DNA of 64,000 nt. Source: Pardosa pseudoannulata (Eukaryota; Arthropoda; Arachnida; Araneae; Lycosidae). The notes beneath the pieces were generated by a model that worked only from the letters and a program-made list of their open reading frames with translations, was not told the DNA's origin and searched no databases. Shown piece by piece: positions 41,513 through 52,628 of this stretch. The position numbers and the translations under genes are program-made. The stretch lies in assembly GCA_032207245.1 (NCBI GenBank), contig CM063509.1, positions 63,305,344 to 63,369,343 of the forward strand, in the 5' to 3' direction. How positions within the stretch are numbered: the first letter of the stretch is position 1; every line of letters begins with the position of its first letter.

Positions 41513-41596
41513 TGTCAGAAGTGGGATTCGAACCCACGCCCGGAAGACCGGACTGCGACCTGAACGCAGCGCCTTGGACCGCTCGGCCATTCTGAC
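41513..41596 (-). tRNA. tRNA-Leu-CAG: tRNA-Leu(CAG)
   Basis: Consensus. Confidence 0.92.
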
Positions 41597-41774
41597 ACGC
41601 GCTACCTTAAAAAGGGTTTTAATTTCAAACTGATACGAATCAAAATCTAAATAAATTTAATAGTACATTATGTTTCAAAGAAACTGCATTTAAGGAATAA
41701 GATTTAAACTATAGATTTCTTTATTACACTCTGCAGTATAACAAAAATTAATTAGAAATATTTATTTAAACATT

Positions 41775-41858
41775 TGTCAGAAGTGGGATTCAAACCCACG
41801 CCCGGGAGACCGGACTGCGACCTGAACGCAGCGCCTTGGACCGCTCGGCCATTCTGAC
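41775..41858 (-). tRNA. tRNA-Leu(CAG), B-box mutant
   Basis: ggattcaaacc in the B box and gggagaccgg in the variable arm. Confidence 0.65.
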
Positions 41859-42076
41859 ACGCGCTATAATTTCAAACTGATACGAATCAAAATCCGAATC
41901 AAAATCTAAATAAATTTAATAGTACATTATGTTTCAAAGAAACTGCATTTAAGGAATAAGATTTAAACTATAGATTTCTTTATTACATAAGATTTAAACT
42001 ATAGATTTCTTTATTACACTCTGCAGTATAACAAAAATTAATTAGAAATATTTATTTAAACATTTATTTAAACATT

Positions 42077-42160
42077 TGTCAGAAGTGGGATTCGAACCCA
42101 CGCCCGGAAAACCGGACTGCGACCTGAACGCAGCGCCTTGGACCGCTCGGCCATTCTGAC
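42077..42160 (-). tRNA. tRNA-Leu-CAG: tRNA-Leu(CAG)
   Basis: Consensus except gaaaaccgg. Confidence 0.9.
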
Positions 42161-42338
42161 ACGCGTTACCTTAAAAAGGGTTTTAATTTCAAACTGATAC
42201 GAATCAAAATCTAAATAAATTTAATAGTACATTATGTTTCAAAGAAACTGCATTTAAATAATAAGATTTAAACTATAGATTTCTTTATTACACTCTGCAG
42301 TATAACAAAAATTAATTAGAAATATTTATTTAAACATT

Positions 42339-42428
42339 TGTCAGAAGTGGGATTCGAACCCACGCCCGGAAGACGGACTGCGACCTGAACGCAGCGCCTT
42401 GGGCCTTGGACCGCTCGGCCATTCTGAC
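42339..42428 (-). pseudogene. tRNA-Leu with 7-bp D-arm duplication
   Basis: ccttgggccttgg; variable arm one base short. Confidence 0.65.
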
Positions 42429-42646
42429 ACGCGCTACCTTAAAAAGGGTTTTAATTTCAAACTGATACGAATCAAAATCTAAATAAATTTAATAGTACAT
42501 ACTGATACGAATCAAAATCTAAATAAATTTAATAGTACATTATGTTTCAAAGAAACTGCATTTAAGGAATAAGATTTAAACTATAGATTTCTTTATTACA
42601 CTCTGCAGTATAACAAAAATTAATTAGAAATATTTATTTAAACATT

Positions 42647-42730
42647 TGTCAGAAGTGGGATTCGAACCCACGCCCGGAAGACCGGACTGCGACCTGAACG
42701 CAGCGCCTTGGACCGCTCGGCCATTCTGAC
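42647..42730 (-). tRNA. tRNA-Leu-CAG: tRNA-Leu(CAG)
   Basis: Consensus. Confidence 0.92.
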
Positions 42731-42946
42731 ACGCGCTACCTTAAAAAGGGTTTTAATTTCAAACTGATACGAATCAAAATCTAAATAAATTTAATAGTAC
42801 ATTATGTTTCAAAGAAACTGCATTTAAGGAATAAGATTTAAACTATAGATTTCTTTATTACACTCTGCATAAGATTTAAACTATAGATTTCTTTATTACA
42901 CTCTGCAGTATAACAAAAATTAATTAGAAATAATTATTTAAACATT

Positions 42947-43030
42947 TGTCAGAAGTGGGATTCGAACCCACGCCCGGAAGACCGGACTGCGACCTGAACG
43001 CAGCGCCTTGGACCGCTCGGCCATTCTGAC
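42947..43030 (-). tRNA. tRNA-Leu-CAG: tRNA-Leu(CAG)
   Basis: Consensus; a spacer duplication lies just past its terminator. Confidence 0.92.
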
Positions 43031-43052
43031 ACGCGCTACCTTAAAAAGGGTT

Positions 43053-43121
43053 TCGAACCCACGCCCGGAAGACCAGAGTGCAACCTGAACGCAGCGCCTT
43101 GGACCGCTCGGCCATTCTGAC
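43053..43121 (-). pseudogene. tRNA-Leu lacking its 3' end
   Basis: Begins mid T-loop, only 22 bp upstream of the 42,947 gene. Confidence 0.7.
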
Positions 43122-43293
43122 ACGCGCTACCTTAAAAAATCTAAATAAATTTAATAGTATATTATGTTTCAAAGAAACTGCATTTAAGGAATAAGATTTA
43201 AACTATAGATTTCTTTATTACAATCTGCAGTATAACCTTAAAAAGGGTTTTTAATTTCAAACTGATACGAATCAAAATCTAAATAAATTTAAT

Positions 43294-43377
43294 TGTCAGA
43301 AGTGGGATTCGAACCCACGCCCGGAATACCGGACTGCGACCTGAACGCATTCGAACCCACGCCCGGAAGACCGGACT
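43294..43377 (-). pseudogene. two fused tRNA-Leu 3' fragments
   Basis: 3' half to gaacgca joined to a second T-arm/variable-arm piece. Confidence 0.65.
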
Positions 43378-43499
43378 AAACTGATAAGAATCAAAATCTA
43401 AATAAATTTAATAGTACATTATGTTTCAAAGAAAACTGCATTTAAGGAATACGCCTTGGACCGCTCGGCCATCCTGACACGCTTTACTTTAAAAAGGGA

Positions 43500-43569
43500 T
43501 TCGAACCCACGCCCGGAAAACCGGACTGCAACCTGAACGCAGCGCCTTGGACCGCTCGGCCATTCTTAC
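43500..43569 (-). pseudogene. tRNA-Leu lacking its 3' end
   Basis: Begins mid T-loop; the 5' end reads ttcttac. Confidence 0.65.
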
Positions 43570-43955
43570 ACGCTACCTTAAAAAGGGTTTTAATTTAAAA
43601 ACTGATACGAATCAAAATCTAAATAAATTTAATAGTACATTATGTTTCAAAGAAACTGCATTTAAAGTATAACAAAAATTAATTAGAAATATTTATTTAA
43701 ATATTTATTTAAACATTTGTCAGAAGTGGAATAAATTTAATAGTACATTATGTTTCAAAGCGCTCTGCCATTCTGACACGCGCTACCTTCAAAAGGGTTT
43801 TAATTTCAAACTGATACGAATCAAAATCTAAATAAATTTAATAGTACATTATGTTTCAAAGAAACTGCATTTAAGGAATAAGATTTAAACTATAGATTTC
43901 TTTATTACACTCTGCAGTATAACAAAAATTAATTAGAAATATTTATTTAAACATT

Positions 43956-44039
43956 TGTCAGAAGTGGGATTCGAACCCACGCCCGGAAGACCGGACTGCG
44001 ACCTGAACGCAGCGCCTTGGACCGCTCGGCCATTCTGAC
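43956..44039 (-). tRNA. tRNA-Leu-CAG: tRNA-Leu(CAG)
   Basis: Consensus. Confidence 0.92.
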
Positions 44040-44171
44040 ACGCGCTACCTTAAAAAGGGTTTTAATTTCAAATTGATACGAATCAAAATCTAAATAAATT
44101 TAATAGTACATTATGTTTCAAAGAAACTGCATTTAAGGAATAAGATTTAAACTATAGATTTCTTTCACGCA

Positions 44172-44174
<3 letters not shown>

Positions 44175-44230
<56 letters not shown>
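44175..44230. repeat. Poly-A tract of 56 bp
   Basis: Pure A run inside spacer sequence, between atttctttcacgcagtt and gcttaaaaaggg. Confidence 0.9.
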
Positions 44231-44233
<3 letters not shown>

Positions 44234-44268
44234 TAAAAAGGGTTTTAATTTCAAACTGATACAACATT

Positions 44269-44352
44269 TGTCAGAAGTGGGATTCGAACCCACGCCCGAA
44301 AGACCGGACTGCGACCTGAACGCAGCGCCTTGGACCGCTCGGCCATTCTGAA
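44269..44352 (-). tRNA. tRNA-Leu(CAG), 5' end variant
   Basis: ctgaacac 5' end as at 21,409; variable arm cccgaaag. Confidence 0.72.
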
Positions 44353-44530
44353 CACGTTACCTTAAAAAGGGTTTTAATTTCAAACTGATACGAATCAAAA
44401 TCTAAATAAATTTAATAGTACATTATGTTTTAAAGAAACTGCATTTAAGGAATAAGATTTTAAACTATAGATTTCTTTATTACACTCTGCAGTATAACAA
44501 AAATTAATTAGAAATATTTATTTAAACATT

Positions 44531-44605
44531 TGTCAGAAGTGGGATTCGAACCCACGCCCGGAAGACCGGACTGCGACCTGAACGCAGCGCCTTGGACCGC
44601 TCGGC
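44531..44605 (-). pseudogene. tRNA-Leu lacking the 5' acceptor strand
   Basis: Cut at ctcggc. Confidence 0.75.
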
Positions 44606-44785
44606 GATTTGCAGTATAACAAAAATTAATTAGAAATATTTATTACGAATCAAAATCTAAATAAATTTAATAGTACATTATGTTTCAAAGAAACTGCATT
44701 TAAGGAATAAGATTTAAACTATAGATTTCTTTTATTACATTCTGCAGTATAACAAAAATTAATTAGAAATATTTATTTAAACATT

Positions 44786-44870
44786 TGTCAGAAGTGGGAT
44801 TCGAAACCCACGCCCGGAAGACCGGACTGCGACCTGAACGCAGCGCCTTGGACCGCTCGGCCATTCTGAC
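44786..44870 (-). tRNA. tRNA-Leu(CAG), T-loop insertion
   Basis: Extra base in ttcgaaaccc, otherwise consensus. Confidence 0.65.
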
Positions 44871-45048
44871 ACGCGCTACCTTAAAAAGGGTTTTAATTTC
44901 AAACTGATACGAATCAAAATCTAAATAAATTTAATAGTACATTATGTTTCAAAGAAACTGCATTTAAGGAATAAGATTTAAACTATAGATTTCTTTATTA
45001 CACTCTGCAGTATAACAAAAATTAATTAGAAATATTTATTTAAACATT

Positions 45049-45128
45049 TGTCAGAAGTGGGATTCGAACCCACGCCCGGAAGACCGGACTGCGACCTGAA
45101 CGCAGCGCCTTGGATCGCTCGGCCATTC
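45049..45128 (-). pseudogene. tRNA-Leu lacking four 5' bases
   Basis: G19A type, cut at ccattc. Confidence 0.7.
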
Positions 45129-45420
45129 AAGATTTAAACTATAGATTTCTTTATTACACTCTGCAGTATAACAAAAATTAATTAGAAATATTTATTTAAA
45201 CATTTGTAATAGTACATTATGTTTCAAAGAAACTGCATTTAAGGAATAAGATTTAAACTATAGACTGACACGCGCTATACCTTAAAAAGGGTTTTAATTT
45301 CAAACTGATACGAATCAAAATCTAAATAAATTTAATAGTACATTATGTTTCAAAGTTAGAAATATTTATTTAAACATCTGCATTTAAGGAATAAGATTTA
45401 AACTATAGATTTCTTTATTA

Positions 45421-45459
45421 ACCTGAACGCAGCCCCTTGGACCGCTCGGCCATTCTGAC
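45421..45459 (-). pseudogene. tRNA-Leu 5' half
   Basis: Anticodon and D-arms only. Confidence 0.7.
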
Positions 45460-45479
45460 ACGCGTTACCTTAAAAAGGG

Positions 45480-45547
45480 CGAACCCACGCCCAGAAGACC
45501 GGACTGCGACCTGAACTCAGCGCCTTGGACCGCTCGGCCATTCTGAC
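45480..45547 (-). pseudogene. tRNA-Leu lacking its 3' end
   Basis: Begins mid T-loop; anticodon stem changed (gaactcag). Confidence 0.7.
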
Positions 45548-45929
45548 ACGCGCTACCTTAAAAAGGGTTTTAATTTCAAACTGATACGAATCACAATCTA
45601 AATACTAAATAAATTTAATAGTACATGTTTCAAAGAAACTGCATTTAAGGAAACGCAGCGCCTTGGACCGCTCGGCTATTTATTTAAACATTTGTCAGAA
45701 GAGCGCCTTGGACCGCTCGGCCATCCTGACACGCGTTACCTTAAATCTGGCACGCGCTACCTTAAAAAGGGTTTTAATTTCAAACTGATACGAATCAAAA
45801 TCTAAATAAATTTAATAGTACATTATGTTTCAAAGAAACTGCATTTAAGGAATAAGATTTAAACTATAGATTTCTTTATTACACTCTGCAGTATAACAAA
45901 AATTAATTAGAAATATTTATTTAAACATT

Positions 45930-46013
45930 TGTCAGAAGTGGGATTCGAACCCACGCCCGGAAGACCGGACTGCGACCTGAACGCAGCGCCTTGGACCGCT
46001 CGGCCATTCTGAC
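45930..46013 (-). tRNA. tRNA-Leu-CAG: tRNA-Leu(CAG)
   Basis: Consensus. Confidence 0.92.
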
Positions 46014-46197
46014 ACGCGCTACCTTAAAAAGGGTTTTAATTTCAAACTGATACGAATCAAAATCTAAATAAATTTAATAGTACATTATGTTTCAAAGAAA
46101 CTGCATTTAAGGAATAAGATTTAAACTATAGATTTCTTTATTACACTCTGCAGTCCATTCTGACACGCGTTACCTTAAAAAGGGTTTTAATAACATT

Positions 46198-46281
46198 TGT
46201 CAGAAGTGGGATTCGAACCCACGCCCGGAAGACCGGACTGCGACCTGAACGCAGCGCCTTGGACCGCTCGGCCATTCTGAC
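46198..46281 (-). tRNA. tRNA-Leu-CAG: tRNA-Leu(CAG)
   Basis: Consensus body; the trailer is replaced by a second 5' flank piece. Confidence 0.9.
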
Positions 46282-46459
46282 ACGCGTTACTTTAAAAAGA
46301 GTTTTAATTTCAAACTGATACGAATCAAAATCTAAATAAATTTAATAGTACATTATGTTTCAAAGAAACTGCATTTAAGGAATAAGATTTAAACTATAGA
46401 TTTCTTTATTACACTCTGCAGTATAACAAAAATTAATTAGAAATATTTATTTAAACATT

Positions 46460-46543
46460 TGTCAGAAGTGGGATTCGAACCCACGCCCGGAAGACCGGAC
46501 TGCGACCTGAACGCAGCGCCTTGGACCGCTCGGCCATTCTGAC
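46460..46543 (-). tRNA. tRNA-Leu-CAG: tRNA-Leu(CAG)
   Basis: Consensus; the 5' flank is cut 9 bp upstream. Confidence 0.92.
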
Positions 46544-46728
46544 ACGCGCTACTCTGCAGTATAACAAAAATTAATAAGAAATAATTATTTAAACATTTGT
46601 CTAAATAAATTTAATAGTACATTATGTTTCAAAGAAACTGCATTTAAGGAATAAGATTTAAACTATAGATTTCTTTATTACACTCTGCAGTATAATAAAA
46701 TTTAATTAGAAATAATTATTTAAACATT

Positions 46729-46812
46729 TGTCAGAAGTGGGATTCGAAAACACGCCCGGAAGACCGGACTGCGACCTGAACGCAGCGCCTTGGACCGCTC
46801 GGCCATTCTGAC
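46729..46812 (-). tRNA. tRNA-Leu(CAG), T-stem mutant
   Basis: cgaaaacacg disrupts the T-stem and B box; same change at 48,348. Confidence 0.65.
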
Positions 46813-47042
46813 ACGCGTCTACCTTAAAAAGGGTTTAGATTTAAACTATAGATTTCTTTATTACACTCTGCAGTATAACAAAAATTATTTAGAAATATTT
46901 ATTTAAACACTAAATAAATTTAATAGTACATTATGTTTCAAAGGCGCCTTGGACCGCTCGGCCATTCTGACATGCGCTACCTTAAAAAGGGTTTTACTTT
47001 CAAACTGATCAAAAATAAATTAGAAATATTTATTTAAACATT

Positions 47043-47101
47043 TGTCAGAAGTGGGATTCGAACCCACGCCCGGAAGACCGGACTGCGACCTGAACTCAGC
47101 G
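47043..47101 (-). pseudogene. tRNA-Leu 3' part
   Basis: Cut after the anticodon arm (gaactcagc). Confidence 0.72.
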
Positions 47102-47291
47102 ATTTAAACTATAGATTTCTTTATTACACTCTGCAGTAAACAAAAATTGATACGAATAAAAATCTAAATAAATTTAATAGTACATTATGTTTCAAAGAAA
47201 CTGCATTTAAGGAATAAGATTTAAACTATAGATTTCTTTATTACACTCTGCAGTATAACAAAAATTAATTAGAAATATTTATTTAAACATT

Positions 47292-47375
47292 TCTCAGAAG
47301 TGGGATTCGAACCCAAGCGTGGAAGACTGGACTGCAGCCTTATCGCAGCTCCTTGGAACGCTCGACTATTCTGAC
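47292..47375 (-). tRNA. tRNA-Leu-AAG: tRNA-Leu(AAG) variant, edge type
   Basis: Differs from 703-786 by about one base, including the same acceptor, variable-arm and D-loop changes, and is followed by the same edge-type 5' flank. Confidence 0.68.
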
Positions 47376-47553
47376 ACGCACTACCTTAAAAAGGATTTTG
47401 ATTTCAAACTGATACTAATCAAATTCTAAATAAATTTAATATTACTTTATGTTTCAAAGAAACTGCATTTAAGGAATAAGATTTAAACTATAGATTTCTT
47501 TATTACACTCTGCAGTATAACAAAAATTAATTTAAAATATTTATTTAAACATT

Positions 47554-47633
47554 TGTCAGAAGTGGGATTCGAACCCACGCCCGGAATACCGGACTGCGAC
47601 CTGAACGCAGCGCTTTGGAACGCTCGGCCATTC
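47554..47633 (-). pseudogene. tRNA-Leu lacking four 5' bases
   Basis: tttggaacgctcgg D-loop; then a second T-arm piece. Confidence 0.68.
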
Positions 47634-47818
47634 GAACCCACGCCCGGAAGACCGGACTGAATCTAAATAAATTTAATAGTACATTATGTTTCAAAGAAAC
47701 TGCATTTAAGGAATAAGATTTAAACTATAGATTTCTTTATTACACTCTGCAGTCGCAGCGCCTTGGACCGCTCGGCCATTCTGACACGCGCTACCTTAAA
47801 AATGGTTTTATAAACATT

Positions 47819-47902
47819 TGTCAGAAGTGGGATTCGAACCCACGCCCGGAAGACCGGACTGCGACCTGAACGCAGCGCCTTGGACCGCTCGGCCATTCTG
47901 AC
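47819..47902 (-). tRNA. tRNA-Leu-CAG: tRNA-Leu(CAG)
   Basis: Consensus; trailer cut after 7 bp. Confidence 0.9.
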
Positions 47903-48080
47903 ACGCGCTACCTTAAAAAGGGTTTTAATTTCAAACTGATACGAATCAAAATCTAAATAAATTTAATAGTACATTATGTTTCAAAGAAACTGCATTTAAG
48001 GAATAAGATTTAAACTATAGATTTCTTTATTACACTCTGCAGTATAACAAAAATTAATTAGAAATATTTATTTAAACATT

Positions 48081-48149
48081 TGTCAGAAGTGGGATTCGAA
48101 CCCACGCCCGGAAGACCGGACTGCGACCTGAACGCAGCGCCTTGGACCG
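48081..48149 (-). pseudogene. tRNA-Leu 3' part
   Basis: Cut in the D-loop. Confidence 0.72.
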
Positions 48150-48347
48150 TATAACAAAAATTAATTAGAAATATTTATTTAAACAAGGGTTTTAATTTCA
48201 AACTGATACGAATCAAAATCTAAATAAATTTAATAGTACATTATGTTTCAAAGAAACTGCATTTAAGGAATAAGATTTAAACTATAGATTTCTTTATTAC
48301 ACTCTGCAGTATAACAAAAATTAATTAGAAATATTTATTTAAACATT

Positions 48348-48431
48348 TGTCAGAAGTGGGATTCGAAAACACGCCCGGAAGACCGGACTGCGACCTGAAC
48401 GCAGCGCCTTGGACCGCTCGGCCATTCTGAC
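48348..48431 (-). tRNA. tRNA-Leu(CAG), T-stem mutant
   Basis: cgaaaacacg type. Confidence 0.65.
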
Positions 48432-48563
48432 ACGCGCTACCTTAAAAAGGGTTTTAATTTCAAACTGATACGAATCAAAATCTAAATAAATTTAATAGTA
48501 CATTATGTTTCAAAGAAACTGCATTTAAGGAATAAGAACCCACGCCCGGAAGACCGGACTATT

Positions 48564-48647
48564 TGTCAGAAGTGGGATTCGAACCCACGCCCGGAAGACC
48601 GGACTGCGACCTGAACGCAGCGCTTTGGAACGCTCGGCCATTCTGAC
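48564..48647 (-). tRNA. tRNA-Leu(CAG), D-loop variant
   Basis: gctttggaacgctcgg; preceded at 48,538-48,560 by a loose T-arm piece. Confidence 0.75.
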
Positions 48648-49081
48648 ACGCGCTATCTTAAAAAGGGTTTTAATTTCAAACTGATACGAATCAAAATCTA
48701 AATAAATTTAATAGTACATTATGTTTGAAACTGCATTTAAGGAATAAGATTTAAACTATAGATTTCTTTATTACATTCTGCTGTATAATAAAAAAAATTA
48801 ATTAGAAATAATTTATTTAAACATGCAGTATAACAAAAAATTAATTAGAAATATTTATTTAAACATTTGTCAGAAGTGGTTTCAAACTGATACGAATCAA
48901 AATCTAAATAAATTTAAAAAGGGTTTTAATTTCAAACTGATACGAATCAAAATCTAAATAAATTTAATAGTACATTATGTTTCAAAGAAACTGCATTTAA
49001 GGAATAAGATTTAAACTATAGATTTCTTTATTACACTCTGCAGTATAACAAAAATTAATTAGAAATATTTATTTAAACATT

Positions 49082-49165
49082 TGTCAGAAGTGGGATTCGA
49101 ACCCACGCCCGGAAGACCGGACTGCGACCTGAACGCAGCGCCTTGGACCGCTCGGCCATTCTGAC
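49082..49165 (-). tRNA. tRNA-Leu-CAG: tRNA-Leu(CAG)
   Basis: Consensus. Confidence 0.92.
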
Positions 49166-49167
49166 AC

Positions 49168-49222
49168 GCGCCCGGAAGACCGGACTGCGACCTGAACGCA
49201 GCGCCTTGGACCGCTCGGCCAT
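49168..49222 (-). pseudogene. tRNA-Leu middle part
   Basis: Variable arm to ggccat, 2 bp from the 5' end of the previous gene. Confidence 0.75.
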
Positions 49223-49358
49223 ATCAAAATCTAAATAAATTTAATAGTACATTATGTTTCAAAGAAACTGCATTTAAGGAATAAGATTTAAACTATAGAT
49301 TTCTTTATTACACTCTGCAGTATAACAAAAATTAATTAGAAATATTTATTTAAACATT

Positions 49359-49442
49359 TGTCAGAAGTGGGATTCGAACCCACGCCCGGAAGACCGGACT
49401 GCGACCTGAACGCAGCGCCTTGGACCGCTCGGCCATTCTGAC
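49359..49442 (-). tRNA. tRNA-Leu-CAG: tRNA-Leu(CAG)
   Basis: Consensus. Confidence 0.92.
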
Positions 49443-49650
49443 ACGCGCTACCTTAAAAAGGGTTTTAATTTCAAAACTGATACGAATCAAAATCTAAATA
49501 AATTTAATAGTACATTATGTTTCAAAGAAACTGCATTTAAGGAATAAGATTTTAAACTATAGATTTCTTTATTACACTTTAAACTATAGATTTCTTTATT
49601 ACACTCTGCAGTATAACAAAAATTAATTAGAAATATTTATTTTAAACATT

Positions 49651-49689
49651 TGTCAGAAGTGGGATTCGAACCCACGCCCGGAAGACCGA
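49651..49689 (-). pseudogene. tRNA-Leu 3' fragment
   Basis: T-arm and part of the variable arm, abutting the next gene. Confidence 0.72.
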
Positions 49690-49691
49690 TT

Positions 49692-49775
49692 TGTCAGAAG
49701 TGGGATTCGAACCCACGCCCGGAAGACCGGACTGCGACCTGAACGCAGCGCCTTGGACCGCTCGGCCATTCTGAC
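49692..49775 (-). tRNA. tRNA-Leu-CAG: tRNA-Leu(CAG)
   Basis: Consensus body with almost no trailer of its own. Confidence 0.88.
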
Positions 49776-49925
49776 ACGCGCTACCTTAAAAAGGGTTTTA
49801 ATTTCAAACTGATACGAATCAAAATCTAAATAAATTTAATAGTACATTATGTTTCAAAGAAACTGCATTTAAGGAATAAGATCTGCATTTAAGGAATAAG
49901 ATTTAAACTATAGATTTCTTTATTA

Positions 49926-50000
49926 TGCGACCTGAACGCAGCGCCTTGGACCGCTCGGGCGACCTGAACGCAGCGCCTTGGACCGCTCGGCCATTCTGAC
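49926..50000 (-). pseudogene. two fused tRNA-Leu 5' halves
   Basis: Anticodon plus D-arm repeated directly (junction at 49,958/49,959). Confidence 0.7.
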
Positions 50001-50139
50001 ACGCGCTACCTTAAAAAGGATCTAAATAAATTTAATAGTACATTATGTTAAAAAAATTAATTAGAAATATTTATTTAAACATTTGTCAGAAGTGGAATTC
50101 GAACCACAAAAATTAATTAGAAATATTTATTTAAACATT

Positions 50140-50218
50140 TGTCAGAAGCGGGATTCGAACCCACGACCGGAATACCGGACTGCGACCTGAACGCAGCGCC
50201 TTGGACCGCTCGGCCATC
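50140..50218 (-). pseudogene. tRNA-Leu lacking the 5' acceptor strand
   Basis: cgaccggaataccgg variable arm; cut at ggccat. Confidence 0.7.
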
Positions 50219-50454
50219 AAGATTTAAACTATAGATTTCTTTATTACACTCTGCAGTATAACAAAAATTAATTAGAAATATTTATTTTAAAAAGGGTTTT
50301 AATTTCAAACTGATACGAATCAAAATCTAAATAAATTTAATAGTACATTATGTTTCAAAGAAACTGCATTTAAGGAATAAGATTTAAACTATAGATTTCT
50401 TTATTACACTCTGCAGTATAACAAAAATTAATAAGAAATAATTATTTAAACATT

Positions 50455-50538
50455 TGTCAGAAGTGGGATTCGAACCCACGCCCGGAAGACCGGACTGCGA
50501 CCTGAACGCAGCGCCTTGGACCGCTCGGCCATTCTGAC
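50455..50538 (-). tRNA. tRNA-Leu-CAG: tRNA-Leu(CAG)
   Basis: Consensus. Confidence 0.92.
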
Positions 50539-50715
50539 ACGCGCTACCTTGAAAAGGGTTTTAATTTCAAACTGATACGAATCAAAATCTAAATAAATTT
50601 AATAGTACATTATTTTTAAAGAAACTGCATTTAAGGAATAAGATTTAAACTATAAATTTCTTTATTACACTCTGAAGTATAACAAAAATTAATTTGAAAT
50701 ATTTATTTAAACATT

Positions 50716-50799
50716 TGTCAGAAGTGGGATTCGAACCCACGCCCGGAGAACCGGACTGCGACCTGAAACCAGCGCCTTGGACCGCTCGGCCATTCTGAC
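50716..50799 (-). tRNA. tRNA-Leu(CAG), anticodon-stem variant
   Basis: gaaaccagcg gives two mismatches in the anticodon stem. Confidence 0.65.
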
Positions 50800-50980
50800 A
50801 CGCGCTACCTTAAAAAGGGTTTTAATTTCAAACTGATACGAATCAAAATCTAAATAAATTTAATAGTACATTATGTTTCAAAGAAACTGCATTTAAGGAA
50901 TAAGATTTAAACTATAGATTTCTTTCTGACACGCGCTACCTTAAAAAGGGTTTTAATTTCAAACTGATACGAATAACATT

Positions 50981-51032
50981 TGTCAGAAGTGGGATTCGAA
51001 CCCACGTCCGGAAGACCGGACTGCGACCTGAA
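50981..51032 (-). pseudogene. tRNA-Leu 3' half
   Basis: Cut after the anticodon. Confidence 0.7.
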
Positions 51033-51206
51033 AAGATTTAAACTATAGATTTCTTTATTACACTCTGCAGTATAACAAAAAAATAAATTTAATAGTACAT
51101 TATGTTTCAAAGAAACTGCATTTAAGGAATAAGATTTAAACTATAGATTTCTTTATTACACTCTGCAGTATAACAAAAATTAATTTAAAATATTTATTTA
51201 AACATT

Positions 51207-51277
51207 TGTCAGAAGTGGGATTCGAACCCACGCCCGGAAGACCGGACTGCGACCTGAACGCAGCGCCTTGGACCGCT
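51207..51277 (-). pseudogene. tRNA-Leu lacking its 5' end
   Basis: Cut in the A box and joined directly to the next body. Confidence 0.75.
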
Positions 51278-51361
51278 TGTCAGAAGTGGGATTCGAACCC
51301 ACGCCCGGAAGACCGGACTGCGACCTGAACGCAGCGCCTTGGACCGCTCGGCCATTCTGAA
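51278..51361 (-). tRNA. tRNA-Leu(CAG), G1 variant
   Basis: Consensus except the first base (ctgaaacg). Confidence 0.78.
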
Positions 51362-51539
51362 ACGCACTACCTTAAAAAGGGTTTTAATTTCAAATTGATA
51401 CGAATCAAAATCTAAATAAATTTAATAGTACATTATGTTTCAAAGAAACTGCATTTAAGGAATAAGATTTAAACTATAGATTTCTTTATTACACTTTGCA
51501 GTACAACAAAAATAATTTAGAAATATTTATTTAAACGTT

Positions 51540-51623
51540 TGTCAGAAGTGGGATTCTAACCCACGACCGGAAGACCGGACTGCGACCTGAACGCAGCGCC
51601 TTGGACCGCTCGGCCATTCTGAC
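51540..51623 (-). pseudogene. tRNA-Leu(CAG), B-box mutant
   Basis: ggattctaacc and acgaccgg, the same pair of changes as 14,313. Confidence 0.6.
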
Positions 51624-51829
51624 ACGCGCTACCTTAAAAAGGGTTTTAATTTCAAACTGATACGAATCAAATCTAAATAAATTTAATAGTACATTATGTT
51701 TCAAAGAAACTGCATTTAAGGAATAAGATTTAAACTATAGATTTCTTTATTACACTCAAGGGTTTTAGTTTTATTTCAAACTGATACGAATCAAAATCTA
51801 AATAAATTTAAGAGATTTATTTAAACATT

Positions 51830-51913
51830 TGTCAGAAGTGGGATTCGAACCCACGCCCGGAAGACCGGACTGCGACCTGAACGCAGCGCCTTGGACCGCT
51901 CGGCCATTCTGAC
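51830..51913 (-). tRNA. tRNA-Leu-CAG: tRNA-Leu(CAG)
   Basis: Consensus. Confidence 0.92.
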
Positions 51914-52031
51914 ACGCGCTACCTTAAAAAGGGTTTTAATTTCAAACTGATACGAATCAAAATCTAAATAAATTTAATAGTACATTATGTTTCAAAGAAA
52001 CTGCATTTAAGTAACAAGATTTAAACTATAG

Positions 52032-52080
52032 CCCACGCCCGGAAGACCGGACTGCGACCTGAACGCAGCGCCTTGGACCG
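52032..52080 (-). pseudogene. tRNA-Leu middle part
   Basis: T-loop edge to the D-loop. Confidence 0.7.
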
Positions 52081-52084
52081 CATT

Positions 52085-52168
52085 TGTCAGAAGTGGGATT
52101 CTAACCCATGCCCGGAAGACCGGACTGCCACCTGAACGCAGCGCCTTGTACCGCTCGGTTATTCTGAC
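52085..52168 (-). pseudogene. tRNA-Leu(CAG), B-box mutant
   Basis: ggattctaacc, 31/39 mismatch, ctcggtta; same family as 5,672 and 35,964. Confidence 0.55.
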
Positions 52169-52409
52169 ACGCGCTATAATTTCAAACTGATACGAATCAA
52201 AATCTAAATAAATTTAATAGTACATTATGTTTCAAAGAATCTAAATAAATTTAATAGTACATTATGTTTCAAAGAAACTGCATTTAAGGAATAGCTCGGC
52301 CATTTTGACGCGCGCTACCTTAAAAAGGGTTTTAATTTCAAACTGATACGAGCGACTATTACACTCTGCAGTATAACAAAAATTAATTAGAAATATTTAT
52401 TTAAACATT

Positions 52410-52455
52410 TCTCAGAAGTGGGATTCGAACCCACGCGTGGAAGACCGGACTGCGA
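52410..52455 (-). pseudogene. tRNA-Leu 3' fragment, edge type
   Basis: tctcag start and gcgtgg variable arm as in the 703 copy. Confidence 0.68.
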
Positions 52456-52628
52456 TTTCAAACTGATACGAATCAAAATCTAAATAAATTTAATAGTACA
52501 TTATGTTTCAAAGAAACTGCATTTAAGGAATAAGATTTAAACTATAGATTTCTATTTCAAACTGATACGAATCAAAATCTAAATAAATTTAATAGTACAT
52601 ATTAATTAGAAATATTTATTTAAACATT

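Noticed and set aside
29286..43123. Other 60-120 codon open frames in the interleaved and scrambled zones
   Set aside because: They consist of tRNA-unit, microsatellite or satellite sequence; no domain was recognised and none is bounded like a gene.
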